Position numbers and translations under genes: made by a program. Positions 34,856-45,004 of a stretch of DNA of 54,610 nucleotides are shown piece after piece (positions within the stretch are counted from its first letter, which is position 1; each line of letters opens with the position of its first letter). The DNA comes from a bacterium. GTDB taxonomy: Bacteria > CG2-30-53-67. The notes beneath the pieces are model-generated. The model had not been told where the DNA came from, searched no databases, and saw only the letters and a program-made list of their open reading frames with translations. The DNA lies in the NCBI GenBank assembly GCA_919901565.1, contig CAKKPE010000049.1, forward strand, positions 1 to 54,610. The letters are read 5' to 3'.

Positions 34856-35614
34856 ATGCTGAAGTCAAAACAGATAACATCCAACATGGTCCGCCTGCAT
34901 AAAGCCATGGCAGATGCCGGAGTAGCCTCCAGAAGGGAGGCGGAAGAGCTGATCAGGGAAGGCCTGGTCACGGTCAACGGCAAGGTGATCACCGATCTCG
35001 GCACTCAGGTCGACCCGGAACACTGCCACATCAAGGTCCGCGGCAAGCTCATCCAATCACAGCAGAAAAAAGTCTATCTGGCCCTGAACAAACCGGCCGG
35101 GTATGTCACCACCCTCAAGGATCCGCAGAACCGCCCCACGATCATGGAATTTACCAGGGGGATCAAGGCGCGGGTCTTCCCGGTGGGGCGGCTCGATTAC
35201 AACTCTGAAGGGCTGATCATCCTCACCAATGACGGTGAACTCGCCAATGAGATCATGCACCCCAGTCATCACATGCCCAAGACCTACCTGGTCAAGCTGA
35301 AGGGGAAGCCCGCCCCGTCAAAACTCGAAAAACTGCAGCGGGGCATCCGGCTGATTGAAGGGCCCACCGCTCCGGCCCTGATACGGAAAGTCCGTTCCCT
35401 TCCTGCCAATACTTTTCTTGAGATCACCATCCATGAAGGAAGAAAGAGGCAGATCCGCCGCATGTTTGAAAAGATCGGGCATTCGGTCCTCAAGCTAAAG
35501 AGGATACGGATCGGCCCGGTCTATCTGGGGGACCTTCCCCTCGGCAAATTCAGGAGACTCGACCCGTCCGAGATCAAACTCCTGAAGACGTGGGGTGTCA
35601 AAGAGAAAAACTGA
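34856..35614 (+). CDS. RluB/RsuA-family pseudouridine synthase
   Basis: The 252-residue enzyme has an N-terminal S4 RNA-binding domain (VRLHKAMADAGVASRREAEE) and the catalytic domain with the active Asp in VFPVGRLDYNSEGLIILTND, then EGRKRQIRRMFEKIGH. RluB-type enzymes modify 23S rRNA near U2605; the closest subfamily cannot be fixed by eye. A terminator overlaps its stop codon. Confidence 0.9.
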   Translation: MLKSKQITSNMVRLHKAMADAGVASRREAEELIREGLVTVNGKVITDLGTQVDPEHCHIKVRGKLIQSQQKKVYLALNKPAGYVTTLKDPQNRPTIMEFTRGIKARVFPVGRLDYNSEGLIILTNDGELANEIMHPSHHMPKTYLVKLKGKPAPSKLEKLQRGIRLIEGPTAPALIRKVRSLPANTFLEITIHEGRKRQIRRMFEKIGHSVLKLKRIRIGPVYLGDLPLGKFRRLDPSEIKLLKTWGVKEKN

Positions 35615-35632
35615 AAAAATCAGTTTTTCTTT
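35604..35632 (+). terminator. Terminator overlapping the rluB-type stop
   Basis: GAAAAACTGA (35604-35613) pairs perfectly with TCAGTTTTTC (35620-35629), ending in a T-rich tract. The stem is A/T-rich and contains the stop codon of the pseudouridine synthase gene. Confidence 0.65.
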
Positions 35633-35745
35633 ACAATTTATCCTTGATTGCGCACCTGATAATATGTATATTGTAATATTTAAATTTATTGATGATTTGT
35701 ATCACAAATACCGCGTTTCAGTATAAAGCTGAGGGAGGCTTCACT

Positions 35746-36243
35746 ATGAATTCCATTGGTCGTATCTATCAAAGATTTCTTTTCCCTGCCATCTTTGTTT
35801 CACTCTTCATGATCCTGGGTTGTCCCAAGGGGGAAAAACAGCCTGAAGGCGCCGCAGGCCAGATCGTCCAGGGGTCATGGACAGGTACCGCCCAGCAGAC
35901 CGGCAGTCCCAACCCGACTTTTACCTTAAAACTGAACGCCAAAGAGGGTGGTGAAGTATGGGGAACCATTACCTCTATGGATGGAACTTTTGCAGAGTCG
36001 ATCATCTCCGGAGGGAAAATGACTGACCATAACGTGACCTTCTCGGCCACGTCCAACGGAAGCAATTTCAGGAACGGGCATATTTTTTCATTTGAGGCGG
36101 GCATACAGGGAGACCAGATGGATGGTGTCTGGACCGACATCCTGGAGAGAAGCAGAGGCCCCTTTACGTTAATTAGGGAAAAGGCCCCTGTGAAAGCCGA
36201 AGAGGGAAAGGACGCCTCCCCTGCCAAGGATAAGAAGTCTTAA
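35746..36243 (+). CDS. Putative lipoprotein
   Basis: The 165-residue product has a lipoprotein signal (FPAIFVSLFMILGC, with the lipobox Cys near residue 24). A beta-rich domain follows with QGSWTGTAQQTGSPN and a repeated strand pattern similar to small extracytoplasmic beta-sandwich proteins, then a charged, Lys/Glu/Ala-rich tail. GAGGGAGG precedes the ATG at 35746. Function unknown; probably anchored in the outer membrane or the periplasmic leaflet. Confidence 0.75.
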   Translation: MNSIGRIYQRFLFPAIFVSLFMILGCPKGEKQPEGAAGQIVQGSWTGTAQQTGSPNPTFTLKLNAKEGGEVWGTITSMDGTFAESIISGGKMTDHNVTFSATSNGSNFRNGHIFSFEAGIQGDQMDGVWTDILERSRGPFTLIREKAPVKAEEGKDASPAKDKKS

Positions 36244-36258
36244 CCCCGCGGGAGGATA

Positions 36259-36308
36259 CAAGGGTTCAAGGGTTCAAGGGTTCAAGGGTTCAAGGGTTCA
36301 AGGGTTTT
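36259..36308. repeat. Tandem octamer CAAGGGTT x6
   Basis: Six consecutive copies of CAAGGGTT between the lipoprotein gene and the asnS stop. A single CAAGGGTT occurs again near 41000. The tract is a candidate variable-number repeat. Confidence 0.9.
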
Positions 36309-36339
36309 CACCCACTAATTTGTATAAGAACAAAAACTT

Positions 36340-37635
36340 TCACGGTGTGAGCCGCTCCATCATCCTCGGGAAGGGGATGGTTTCCCGCACATGCTTCAAA
36401 CCGCAGATCCATGCCACAGCCCGCTCGATTCCGAGCCCGAACCCGGCATGAGGCACAGAGCCGTACTTCCGTAAATCAAGATACCACCCGAAGACCTCGG
36501 GAGAGAGGCCGTGATGCAGTATCCTATCTTTGAGGGTCTCATAGTCATCCTCACGCTGACCGCCTCCGATGATCTCTCCATACCCTTCAGGGGCCAGCAT
36601 GTCCACACAGAGCGCCGTGTCGGGATTATCAGGATCACCCTTCATGTAGAAGGCCTTGCACTTGGCTGGATAGCGGTGGATCATGACCGGCCGGTCGAAC
36701 TCTTCTGATATCAATGTCTCTTCATCGCCGCCCAGGTCCTCCCCCCATGGGGTGCTGTTCCCTTTGCGGTGAAGGATCTCGATGGCCTCGGAATAGGAGA
36801 TCCTGGGAAAAGGGCGCTTTACTTTCTTCAGGACTTCGATATCCCGCTCAACGTCCTTGAGCTCGTTGGGCCGGTTCCTGACCACCTGCTGAACCACGTA
36901 TTCCACGAACTCCTCGGCCAGGTCCATGTCCTGGTTCAGGTCGCAATAGGCCATCTCCGGCTCCACCATCCAGAATTCGGTGAGGTGGCGCCGGGTCTTG
37001 GATTTCTCCGCCCGGAACGTGGGGCCGAAACAGTAGACCTTGCCGAAGGCCATGGCGCCCGCTTCATTATAGAGCTGTCCGCTCTGCGTCAGGTAGGCCC
37101 GGGTCTCAAAATATTCGGTGCTGAAAAGGTTCGTGGTCCCCTCACAGGCATTGGGTGTGAAAATAGGAGCGTCCAGAAGGGTGAATCCCTTGCCATCAAA
37201 GAAATCGCGTACCGCACGGATCACTTCATGCCGGATACGCAGGATGGCATGCTGACGTGAGGAGCGGAGCCAGAGGTGCCGATGGTCCATGAGAAAGGAA
37301 ATGCCGTGGTCCTTGGGCGTGATCGGATAGTCAGGGGCCTCATGCACCAAGTCAAGATGGGATACGCCGAGTTCAAATCCTAAAGGCGACCTCTCGTCCT
37401 TCTTGACAATCCCGGACACTTCTATGGCCGATTCCTGAGAGATCCTGTCGGCCAGATCAAAAAGCTCCGGAGAGACGTCCCCCTTGAAGACCACGCATTG
37501 AATGATCCCTGTTCCGTCCCGGACCTGAAGGAAATGGAGTTTCCCGCTGGAGCGCTTGTTGTAGAGCCACCCCTGGAGCAGAACTTCTTTGCCTTCATGT
37601 TTGGAGATATCTTCAATCCACACGCGGTCAGCCAT
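36340..37635 (-). CDS. asnS: Asparaginyl-tRNA synthetase
   Basis: Class II synthetase with an N-terminal OB-fold anticodon domain ([20 protein letters not shown]) and a catalytic core containing [20 protein letters not shown] (motif 2) and [15 protein letters not shown] (motif 3). The residues around [14 protein letters not shown] and the ending [13 protein letters not shown] fit AsnS rather than AspS. 431 residues from the ATG at 37635, with GGAGG just upstream. Together with glnS it indicates direct charging of both amide amino acids. Confidence 0.95.
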   Translation of the reverse strand: MADRVWIEDISKHEGKEVLLQGWLYNKRSSGKLHFLQVRDGTGIIQCVVFKGDVSPELFDLADRISQESAIEVSGIVKKDERSPLGFELGVSHLDLVHEAPDYPITPKDHGISFLMDHRHLWLRSSRQHAILRIRHEVIRAVRDFFDGKGFTLLDAPIFTPNACEGTTNLFSTEYFETRAYLTQSGQLYNEAGAMAFGKVYCFGPTFRAEKSKTRRHLTEFWMVEPEMAYCDLNQDMDLAEEFVEYVVQQVVRNRPNELKDVERDIEVLKKVKRPFPRISYSEAIEILHRKGNSTPWGEDLGGDEETLISEEFDRPVMIHRYPAKCKAFYMKGDPDNPDTALCVDMLAPEGYGEIIGGGQREDDYETLKDRILHHGLSPEVFGWYLDLRKYGSVPHAGFGLGIERAVAWICGLKHVRETIPFPRMMERLTP

Positions 37636-37827
37636 TCCCCCTCCTTGATAAACATTGATCCGCTGACCATCCTTGCAGATTTTCCGGGGAATGTCAATAC
37701 GGAGAAGGCGATGGCAATAATAATTTGGTATCCAATCATCCCCCTCCTTGGTATGGACGGAGGGGATGTTGTTCACTGGGGAGCTGCTAAAATAAACAAA
37801 TCAACAACGTTCCCGTGATGCTACCAT

Positions 37828-39243
37828 CTATTCTGCTTTATCGAATTCGAACGTGAGCGTCTCGCTGCCGCTCGGCACTTTCTTTGGAATGAGCGTCTTC
37901 AGGCGCTCAGGCAGAACCCTCGGGTCAAGCAGACCATATTTCACGAAGTCGACGAGATCCGTGAACTCCTCGCCGGAGAGGACGATCGGCGTCTGCAACA
38001 GCGGATCAAGCCGATCGAGCACGGGTTCGATCGGGCCGAGCGGCCCCTGCAGATCGGCCGGGAGTGCGCTCGTATTGTAACTGAGCGCTGAAGTATAAGG
38101 GTCCAGATGGTGGCGGATGGCATCCTCAAGATGGATAAAGGCGCCATTGTGCATAAAAGCCGGCATAACCGCAGCGTTGCGCAGCGGTGCTGTCCGAAAC
38201 ATGTAACGGTCTGCGGAGTTCCCGGTGACCTGCTCAAGTCCGAAATCCTCATTGGCGCCAGGCCCGTCGAATACCACATTTCCAAAAGAAGGGACGACCT
38301 GCGGAACTCCGATCACGTGCTGGCTGAAGTCGCTGAACATCTCGTTGGACTGTCCCGACACTTGGTGGCATTGTACGCACCCCGCCTTGCCGAAAAAGAG
38401 CAGAGCGCCCCTCTTCTGGCCGTCTGTCAGGGCATTCCGCTGACCGCGGGCAAAGCGGTCGAGCGGAGCGTTGGCAAAAATCAGCGTGAACTCGAACTCG
38501 GCAATGGCCTCACCGAAGTGATCAAAATTGATGGGCTCTCCCGCAGCGACATCCGGAAATACCTTGCCGAACAACTTCACATACTTGCCGTTTTCGTTGA
38601 GACGGCGGAGAACCTCGTTTCGGATGTCGCTGCTGTCGCCCGGAAAGCTGAACCCGGCTGCCTCCACACGTTCCGTGGGCGGAATGAATGCCTGTGCGAC
38701 CAGCAGGTGCGGCTGATAGGAAAGCGAAAGCCCCTCGGGGGGTGGAAATTGGAATCCGGCGCTATTGTCAAATGGATCGCCTGACAGCGCAGCGAACCGC
38801 GAGTTCCACATCAGAGCGGGATACAACGCCGTGTTCGCTGCGATCGGGGTGCGACGCTGATTACGCGGCCCTGTCCGGTTTGGGCCAACGACGAAATTGT
38901 TGTCAATTCCGATGGCGATCGGCTGGGTATCTCCAAAGCCGTTCGTCGGGGAGTGACAACCGCCGCAGGTGTTGTCGTCGTTCAGACCGCCGATGATATC
39001 GAACCAGAGCAGCCGGCCCAGATCGGCTCGCTTCATGTCGATCGGGCGCCCGAGCTTTTCCATGAACTTCGTCTCGATAGTGCCGGTAAAGCCGTGGCTC
39101 GCAAGCGCTGCAGAGAGTTCTTCGTCCAATGAGTTGCCGCTGCCGGCCTGGGCACTTTGAAGTCCCACGAGGCAGATCAGCGTTACTGCGAAGACGCACA
39201 ACGCCACCCTGTGAACAGGGGAAACAAGAATACTGTTTTTCAT
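37828..39243 (-). CDS. Di-heme cytochrome c peroxidase/MauG-like protein (long form)
   Basis: The 471-residue product has a Sec signal peptide (ALCVFAVTLICLVG, cleavage near QSAQA). Two c-heme sites follow, CGGCH (93-97) and CVQCH (289-293), and AFMHNGAF supplies a likely axial Met for the second heme. A WNSR segment stands in place of the usual FWDGR. It is about 130 residues longer than classical CcpA and may reduce H2O2 or oxidise another partner. GGAGG precedes the ATG at 39243. It has no obvious operon partner and differs from the peroxidase at 50088. Confidence 0.88.
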   Translation of the reverse strand: MKNSILVSPVHRVALCVFAVTLICLVGLQSAQAGSGNSLDEELSAALASHGFTGTIETKFMEKLGRPIDMKRADLGRLLWFDIIGGLNDDNTCGGCHSPTNGFGDTQPIAIGIDNNFVVGPNRTGPRNQRRTPIAANTALYPALMWNSRFAALSGDPFDNSAGFQFPPPEGLSLSYQPHLLVAQAFIPPTERVEAAGFSFPGDSSDIRNEVLRRLNENGKYVKLFGKVFPDVAAGEPINFDHFGEAIAEFEFTLIFANAPLDRFARGQRNALTDGQKRGALLFFGKAGCVQCHQVSGQSNEMFSDFSQHVIGVPQVVPSFGNVVFDGPGANEDFGLEQVTGNSADRYMFRTAPLRNAAVMPAFMHNGAFIHLEDAIRHHLDPYTSALSYNTSALPADLQGPLGPIEPVLDRLDPLLQTPIVLSGEEFTDLVDFVKYGLLDPRVLPERLKTLIPKKVPSGSETLTFEFDKAE

Positions 39244-39371
39244 GAAGGACCTCCAATTCGTAAGTTCCTCAGCGGGGGCATGGATATCGCCCAACAACAT
39301 ATTATCATAAAGCCACAGGTTTCCTTATTCTGTCAAATGCACCGAATTCCTGGGACCACGAATCGCCGGCA

Positions 39372-39413
39372 GAAAAAACAAAAACGCCCGCCAGCCTTTA
39401 AAGCCAACGGGCG
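39372..39413 (-). terminator. Rho-independent terminator after the cyclophilin gene
   Basis: On the minus strand CGCCCGTTGGC pairs with GCTGGCGGGCG (three G-T wobbles) around a 7-base loop, followed by TTTTTGTTTTTT. It lies about 40 bases beyond the cyclophilin stop. Confidence 0.85.
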
Positions 39414-39453
39414 AAGAGAGGAATTGGTGTCAGGCACCTATTCCACACAGTTT

Positions 39454-40020
39454 CTATTTCAGGTAGGCCTTCTGTATGTAGATGGACTTCAGCGGATTGT
39501 CCATGCGGTCCCTGGGGGCGCTGACGATCTTGTCGACCACGTCCATCCCTTCTACGACATGACCGAAGATCGTATACTGGCCGTCCAGATGAGATGCCGG
39601 CACCACACAGATGAAGAACTGGGACCCGGCACTGTTGGGATCCGCGGACCTCGCCATGGAGACCGTGCCGCGCACGTGTTTGCGTTTGCTGAACTCGGCC
39701 TTGATGGTATAACCCGGCCCGCCCATACCGTCGTTGCTCCGGTCGTCATCCTTGGTGTTGGGGTCGCCCCCCTGGACCATAAAACCGGGGATCACACGGT
39801 GGAAATAGGTCTTGTTATAGAACCCGTCCTGGAGAAGTTTTTTGAAATTGGCGACCGTGTCCGGGGCCACATCCGAATCAAAAGCAATGAGGATCTTTCC
39901 AAAATCGGTCTCCAGCACGGCTGTCTCCTCCCCCTTCCCGGGTTCGGCCGCACCCGAATGCGTGGTCATCAGGAATACCGCCGCCAATCCTCCAAGCACT
40001 GCAGGTAGAATATTTTTCAT
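39454..40020 (-). CDS. Exported cyclophilin-type peptidyl-prolyl isomerase
   Basis: The 188-residue product has a signal peptide (MKNILPAVLGGLAAVFLMT, cleavage near SGAA-EP) and a compact cyclophilin domain: YFHRVIPGFMVQGGDP, GTVSMARSADPNSAGSQFFI and YTIFGHVVEGMDVVDKI. It should assist folding in the periplasm. The ATG at 40020 has GGAGG 9 bases upstream. Confidence 0.93.
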   Translation of the reverse strand: MKNILPAVLGGLAAVFLMTTHSGAAEPGKGEETAVLETDFGKILIAFDSDVAPDTVANFKKLLQDGFYNKTYFHRVIPGFMVQGGDPNTKDDDRSNDGMGGPGYTIKAEFSKRKHVRGTVSMARSADPNSAGSQFFICVVPASHLDGQYTIFGHVVEGMDVVDKIVSAPRDRMDNPLKSIYIQKAYLK

Positions 40021-40394
40021 GATCATCTTCCTCCCTTGTTTAATGGTATATCAAAGAACCTAACCACAGAGAACACAGAGAAATGTTTGGATACAATAAA
40101 ATCAGTCAAGACTAAATTCCCTCTGCCTCTGTGCCCTCTCAAACTATTAATTTTTTAATCCCATTTTTTCAAAGAATCCGTTTTAAGAACCCAGTCTATT
40201 TCTCTGTGCCCTCTGTGGTTTCATTCTTATCCTTTGTGCCGCGAATGAACACGAATCTACACAAAGAAACGGTTGCTGTTTGTTCGTACCGATTAGCGGC
40301 TGAATAATTTTTTAGTGCCTTTGTGCCTTGGTGGCCAAAAAGTCTTGTCTCTGTGCCCTCTGTGGTTTCATTCTGACCCTTTTTCCAGAATAAA
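40021..40394. repeat. Spacer filled with CCACAGAG/CTCTGTG(G) repeats
   Basis: About 370 bases between the cyclophilin and engB genes. Variants of AACCACAGAG (40060) and CTCTGTGCCCTCTGTGGTTTC (about 40203 and 40349), plus degraded forms near 40120 and 40315, recur in both orientations. The same words form the hairpin before trpS. No gene or clear promoter was found. Confidence 0.7.
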
Positions 40395-40976
40395 TCAGAT
40401 GAGCGGGCTTAATGCCTTCCAGATCTCATTCCGTCCCTCTGACGTGACAGCGGAAAAAAGGATTAAAAGGTCTTCTTCAGCCAATCCCATGAACTCCCGG
40501 ATCTGCCGGACCTGGGTTCTCCTTTGCCCCATGGGAACCTTATCCGATTTCGTGACCGCAGTCAAGACCCGGATCCCGTGATAGAGCAGATACTCCCGCA
40601 TCAGCCTGTCCCCCTGGGTCGGTTTGTGCCGGGCGTCCAGGATATGGACCACACAGCACAGTGACTGGTTCTTTTCAAGATATTGCTCCACCATGGGGCC
40701 GAATCGCTCCCGAACATCCTTCGGTACTTTTGCAAATCCATACCCCGGAAGATCCACAAAATATAAGGCCTGGTTGATTAGAAAAAAATTGATCATCTGG
40801 GTACGGCCGGGGGTGGAACTGACCTTGACGAGTTTTTTGCGGTTGAGCAGGGCATTGATCAGCGAGGACTTCCCCACATTGGAACGCCCGACAAAGGCGA
40901 CCTCCGGCAATATCTCCGCGGGATAGTCTTTTTCATGGACAGCGGAAAGAACGAACTCTGCAGAGAGGATCTTCAT
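40395..40976 (-). CDS. engB: Ribosome biogenesis GTPase EngB (YihA/YsxC)
   Basis: The 193-residue small GTPase has G1 GRSNVGKSSLINALL, G3 DLPGYGFAKV and G4 TKSDKV, with VSSTPGRTQMINFF as the G2 region. It is needed for late 50S subunit maturation. Length is typical. No strong ribosome binding site precedes the ATG. Confidence 0.95.
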   Translation of the reverse strand: MKILSAEFVLSAVHEKDYPAEILPEVAFVGRSNVGKSSLINALLNRKKLVKVSSTPGRTQMINFFLINQALYFVDLPGYGFAKVPKDVRERFGPMVEQYLEKNQSLCCVVHILDARHKPTQGDRLMREYLLYHGIRVLTAVTKSDKVPMGQRRTQVRQIREFMGLAEEDLLILFSAVTSEGRNEIWKALSPLI

Positions 40977-41160
40977 AAAGAGTGGGTGAAAACATAAGGG
41001 TTCAAGGGTTTCAGTGTTTTTCTCTGGAGATTTTTACTTTCGTTTAAGCATTTCACTTGAATCCTTGACCCCTCGACCCCTTTTTACCCACTAAATGGCC
41101 GATGGCTCGTAGAGGAGAAGAACCAAAATTATATCGCAATAAAAAAGAGACGAACCGGAA

Positions 41161-42402
41161 CTATGCGCTTTCCTTCTGTTCATAGATCAGGAGCGGCTTT
41201 TCCAGTCCTGTAACGACTTCCTCGGAGATGATGCATTCCTTGACATCCACCTGGGAGGGAAGTTCATACATCACGTCCAGCATCACGTTTTCCAGAACCG
41301 CCTTGAGCCCGCGAGCGCCGGTCTTCCGTTTCTGGGCGATCCTGGCCACAGCATCCAGCGCCCCCTGGGTGAATTTCAGTTTTACCCGCTCGAGCTCGAA
41401 AAACTTCTGGTACTGCTTGATCAGGGCATTCTTGGGTTCGGTCAATATCCGGACCAGGGCCTCTTCGTCCAGTTCATCCAGAGCCGCGAGGACCGGGAGC
41501 CGGCCGACAAACTCCGGGATCATCCCGTACTTCAACAGGTCCTCGGGTTCAACCCTGGAGAGGATCTCCCCGATCGGCCTGCTCTTTTTACTCTGAAGCT
41601 TAGCGCCGAATCCCATGGCCTTTTCACCCATCCTGTTCTCGACGATCTTGTCCAGCCCGACAAAGGCCCCCCCGCAGATAAACAGGATGTTTGTGGTATC
41701 CACCTGCAGAAACTCCTGGTGGGGGTGCTTCCTTCCGCCCTGCGGCGGGACATTGGCCACGGTCCCTTCGACTATCTTCAGAAGGGCCTGCTGCACGCCT
41801 TCACCCGAGACGTCCCTGGTAATCGACGGGTTTTCGGACTTCCTGGCGATCTTGTCGATCTCGTCGATATAGATGATCCCCTGCTGCGCCCGTTCCACGT
41901 CGTAGTCCGCATTCTGCAGGAGCTTGAGGATGATGTTCTCCACATCCTCACCCACGTACCCGGCCTCGGTCAGGGTCGTGGCATCCACGATGGCGAAAGG
42001 GACGTCCAGGATGCGGGCCATGGTCTGGGCCAGGAGGGTCTTTCCGGTACCCGTGGGCCCAACCAGGAGGATATTGCTTTTCTGAATTTCAACGTCTCCG
42101 AGATTGATATTGGTGGCCAGGCGTTTGTAATGGTTGTGTACAGCTACGGCCAGGACCTTTTTGGCGTAGGGCTGGCCGATGACGTAATCGTCCAGAACCT
42201 TCTTGATGACGCGGGGCTCAGGGACCTTGTCAAACTTGTCAATCCTCTTGACCTGCATGTCCTCGGCTATGATCTCGTTGCAGAGGTTGATGCATTCGTC
42301 GCAGATGTACACGGTGTGGCCTGCAATCAGTTTTTTTACGTCTTCCTGGCCCTTGCCGCAAAAGGAGCACTTCAATGTCCCTGAAGGATCACTCTTTTTC
42401 AT
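41161..42402 (-). CDS. clpX: ATP-dependent Clp protease ATP-binding subunit ClpX
   Basis: The unfoldase of ClpXP. The 413-residue product has an N-terminal zinc-binding domain (CSFCGKGQ and CDECINLC), Walker A GPTGTGKT, Walker [12 protein letters not shown], and the GYVGEDV pore loop. It lies downstream of clpP and tig in the usual tig-clpP-clpX order. Confidence 0.97.
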   Translation of the reverse strand: MKKSDPSGTLKCSFCGKGQEDVKKLIAGHTVYICDECINLCNEIIAEDMQVKRIDKFDKVPEPRVIKKVLDDYVIGQPYAKKVLAVAVHNHYKRLATNINLGDVEIQKSNILLVGPTGTGKTLLAQTMARILDVPFAIVDATTLTEAGYVGEDVENIILKLLQNADYDVERAQQGIIYIDEIDKIARKSENPSITRDVSGEGVQQALLKIVEGTVANVPPQGGRKHPHQEFLQVDTTNILFICGGAFVGLDKIVENRMGEKAMGFGAKLQSKKSRPIGEILSRVEPEDLLKYGMIPEFVGRLPVLAALDELDEEALVRILTEPKNALIKQYQKFFELERVKLKFTQGALDAVARIAQKRKTGARGLKAVLENVMLDVMYELPSQVDVKECIISEEVVTGLEKPLLIYEQKESA

Positions 42403-42416
42403 CTAACGGTTATCTC

Positions 42417-43034
42417 CTATTCCTTGTCTTTCTTTTCTCTGCCGACAGGCCCGTCCCGATGGACAATCACTTCATCGACCAGCCCGTATTCCTTGGCCTC
42501 GGCTCCGGACATGAAGAAATCCCTGTCCGTATCCTTCTGGATCCTCTTGACCGGCTGTTCCGTATGCTTGGACAGGATTTCATTCAGGGTTTCCCGGATC
42601 TTCAGCATCTCCCTGGCATGGATCTCCACGTCCGAAGCCACCCCCTGGAACCCGCCCAGGGGCTGGTGAATCATGATCCTGGTGTTGGGGAGCGCAAAAC
42701 GTTTCCCCTTGGCCCCTGCGGACAACAGCACAGCGCCCATGCTGGCCGCCTGCCCGATGCAGATGGTGGATACCTGGGGCTTGATGTACTGCATGGTATC
42801 ATAGATGGCCAGTCCCGCAGTGACGATACCGCCCGGGGAGTTAATGTAGATGTTGATATCCTTGTCAGGGTCATCCGCTTCCAGAAACAGTAGCTGGGCG
42901 ATCACCAGATTCGAGACATAGTCATCGATGGCGGTCCCCACAAAGATAATCCTGTCCTTGAGCAGCCGGGAATAGATATCATAGGCCCGTTCGCCCCGTG
43001 CCGTCTGTTCAACCACCATGGGAATAAGCGTCAT
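42417..43034 (-). CDS. clpP: ATP-dependent Clp protease proteolytic subunit
   Basis: The 205-residue serine peptidase shows [15 protein letters not shown] with the catalytic Ser and [10 protein letters not shown] with the catalytic His; an Asp follows in DTDRDFF. Gene length is standard. AGGAG is found just ahead of the start, and clpX follows after 14 bases. Confidence 0.97.
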   Translation of the reverse strand: MTLIPMVVEQTARGERAYDIYSRLLKDRIIFVGTAIDDYVSNLVIAQLLFLEADDPDKDINIYINSPGGIVTAGLAIYDTMQYIKPQVSTICIGQAASMGAVLLSAGAKGKRFALPNTRIMIHQPLGGFQGVASDVEIHAREMLKIRETLNEILSKHTEQPVKRIQKDTDRDFFMSGAEAKEYGLVDEVIVHRDGPVGREKKDKE

Positions 43035-43082
43035 TCAAATACTCCTTACCGTTTTATCTGGTACGATATAAAAAAGAGAGGG

Positions 43083-44435
43083 TTACTCCCTGCCTCCCCC
43101 CTCGGTTTCAGGTACATCTCCATCTGTAACTTTAGCATTTTCAAGCAAAAAGTCAAGAATCTTTTCGTTCAGGAGCATGAGTCTGAATGGTTCGAGCGAC
43201 CCCACCTGTTTCAGATAAAGATCCCTCAGTACCTCCTTGGACAGGGAAGACTCCCATGCCCTCTGTTCCAGGGCGGATTCGACCTCATCGGACGTGACCG
43301 TGATCCCTTCTTTCTCTGCAACCTGCTCCATAATAAAACTCCAGGCCACATCCCGCCTGGCCTTGTTCTCCAAGTCCGCCTCCTTCACCATCCCTTCGAT
43401 CTCTTCGGGTTTAGGCTCCTGGCCTGAACGGCTAAGGTCAGACTCCATGCTTTCCTTCAGGGCCTTTTTCTGACGTTCTATCATGATCTCAGGAAGCTCC
43501 TCGATCGGGTTCCTCCGGAGGACCTCGTCCATGATATCAAGATGCAGACCTTCCCGGTCCTTCTTCTTCTCCTCGGCCTCCAGCTCCTTGCGGACCTCGG
43601 CCTTCAGCTCATTTAGAGTCCCGTACTTCTCGCCCACGTCCTTTGCGAATTCATCATCCAAGGCCGGAAGTTTCTTCTGTTTGATATCTTTGAGGTTCAC
43701 CTTGAAGACCGCCTTCTTCCCCGACAGTCCGGCGGCATGGTAATTTTCAGGAAAGGTCACCTCGATCTCCTTCTCCTCCCCTTTTTTCATCCCCAGGAAC
43801 CCCTCTTCCAGCCCTGGGACCATCGAACCTCTGCCCACCTCAATGAGCTGACCGGTCCCCTTGCCCCCTTCCATGGGCTTGCCGTCCATAAAACCTTCAA
43901 TATCCGCCTCGGCCACGTCCCCCTTTGCCACCTGGTGCTGTTTATCCTCATAGGCAGATAGCTCCGCTAACTTTTCCTGCAGGTCACGGATCACCCGGTT
44001 CACAATCTCATCCGTGACCTTGGATTCCCTCCTGGGCCTCGGCACGCCCTTGTAGTCCTTGACCTCGAACTTCGGCCTGATATAGACCGTGGCATCAAAA
44101 CGCAAAGGCTCTCCCTCTTTGAGATGGACATTCCGGATGATCGGCATATCCACGGGATCCAGGGCCGTGGTCTCCAGGGCCTTGGCGTAATAGATGGGAA
44201 TGACCTTTTGAAGAAGATCCTCGTGCACATCACGGGCGAGACGGCTCCGAATCATGGAGATCGGCGTCTTGCCAGGGCGGAAACCCGGGAATTTGACATT
44301 TTTCTGCAATTTTTTATAGGCCTTCTTGAACTCCTCATCAATTTCCTCGGTGGGAACCTCCACCTTCAGGACCCTTTTGGTTTGGCTCGGCTCCTCCACG
44401 CTCAGTTTCATCTCTTTTTGTTCCTGGTTCTCCAT
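43083..44435 (-). CDS. tig: Trigger factor
   Basis: Ribosome-bound chaperone of 450 residues. The N-terminal ribosome-binding domain has the signature FPGFRPGKTP near residue 49. The FKBP-like PPIase domain (VAEADIEGFMDGKPMEGGKG, ...VTFPENYHAAGLSGKKAVF) spans about 155-245. The C-terminal helical chaperone arms follow. It is the first gene of tig-clpP-clpX. Confidence 0.96.
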   Translation of the reverse strand: MENQEQKEMKLSVEEPSQTKRVLKVEVPTEEIDEEFKKAYKKLQKNVKFPGFRPGKTPISMIRSRLARDVHEDLLQKVIPIYYAKALETTALDPVDMPIIRNVHLKEGEPLRFDATVYIRPKFEVKDYKGVPRPRRESKVTDEIVNRVIRDLQEKLAELSAYEDKQHQVAKGDVAEADIEGFMDGKPMEGGKGTGQLIEVGRGSMVPGLEEGFLGMKKGEEKEIEVTFPENYHAAGLSGKKAVFKVNLKDIKQKKLPALDDEFAKDVGEKYGTLNELKAEVRKELEAEEKKKDREGLHLDIMDEVLRRNPIEELPEIMIERQKKALKESMESDLSRSGQEPKPEEIEGMVKEADLENKARRDVAWSFIMEQVAEKEGITVTSDEVESALEQRAWESSLSKEVLRDLYLKQVGSLEPFRLMLLNEKILDFLLENAKVTDGDVPETEGGGRE

Positions 44436-44451
44436 CTCCTAAATCCTTCCT

Positions 44452-44585
44452 TTGACGGCTTCGTAAAAAGTCCGTCTGCGGCGTTATGCTTCATCCTTCG
44501 TCACTGCGGCGTACGTTTAAGTACGCCTCGTTCCTCAGGATTCGCAAGCCTTGCATGCGGAACTTTTTACTGTGCCGTCTCTTAG
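44452..44585. mobile_element. MITE copy 3 (TGACGGCTTCGTAA family)
   Basis: Starts with the same TGACGGCTTCGTAAAAAG end and carries the GTACGTTTAAGTAC interior palindrome and the CTTTTTACTGTGCCGTCT right part. The outermost right TIR is lost. It sits between the tig start and tRNA-Leu, so it may lie in the tig leader. Confidence 0.8.
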
Positions 44586-44744
44586 CTAATTTTTACAATA
44601 CCGTCTTTCTTTTAGGCATTGAATGATATGGCTGTCTGCGAACCATTCCGGACAGAAGCCCCCCGGAAATAACACACCCCGGCATCTTGACCTCCAGCGA
44701 TTTTTGCCCAATCTCTAAAGATCAGAATTCAATGGTGGAACCCA

Positions 44745-44832
44745 TGGTGCGAGAGGGGGGACTCGAACCCCCAATCCGCAGAGCGGGCTAGATCCTAAGT
44801 CTAGTGCGTATACCAAATTTCGCCACTCTCGC
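44745..44832 (-). tRNA. tRNA-Leu (anticodon TAG)
   Basis: Class II tRNA with a long variable arm. Acceptor GCGAGAG/CTCTCGC, anticodon arm CTAGA-CTTAGGA-TCTAG with TAG at positions 34-36, variable arm CCCGCTCTGCGGA, T-arm with GGTTCGAGTCC, CCA encoded. Confidence 0.95.
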
Positions 44833-45004
44833 GGGAAACAGATTCCGGTGGATCCGGCATCACCAGGTCACCTGGTGTCTCCATGACAATCCGGCAAGAA
44901 TACCCCTCTGACCCGCTGTTCGGGAATAAAATCCATTATAGGCATTTTCCTTTTCTTGTCAATCTCTTGTTTGAGAACTTTGGCCCGTTCGAAAACCGCT
45001 GCCG

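Noticed and set aside
36259-36308. CRISPR array
   Set aside because: The octamers are directly adjacent with no spacers. No other regularly spaced repeats were seen in the window.
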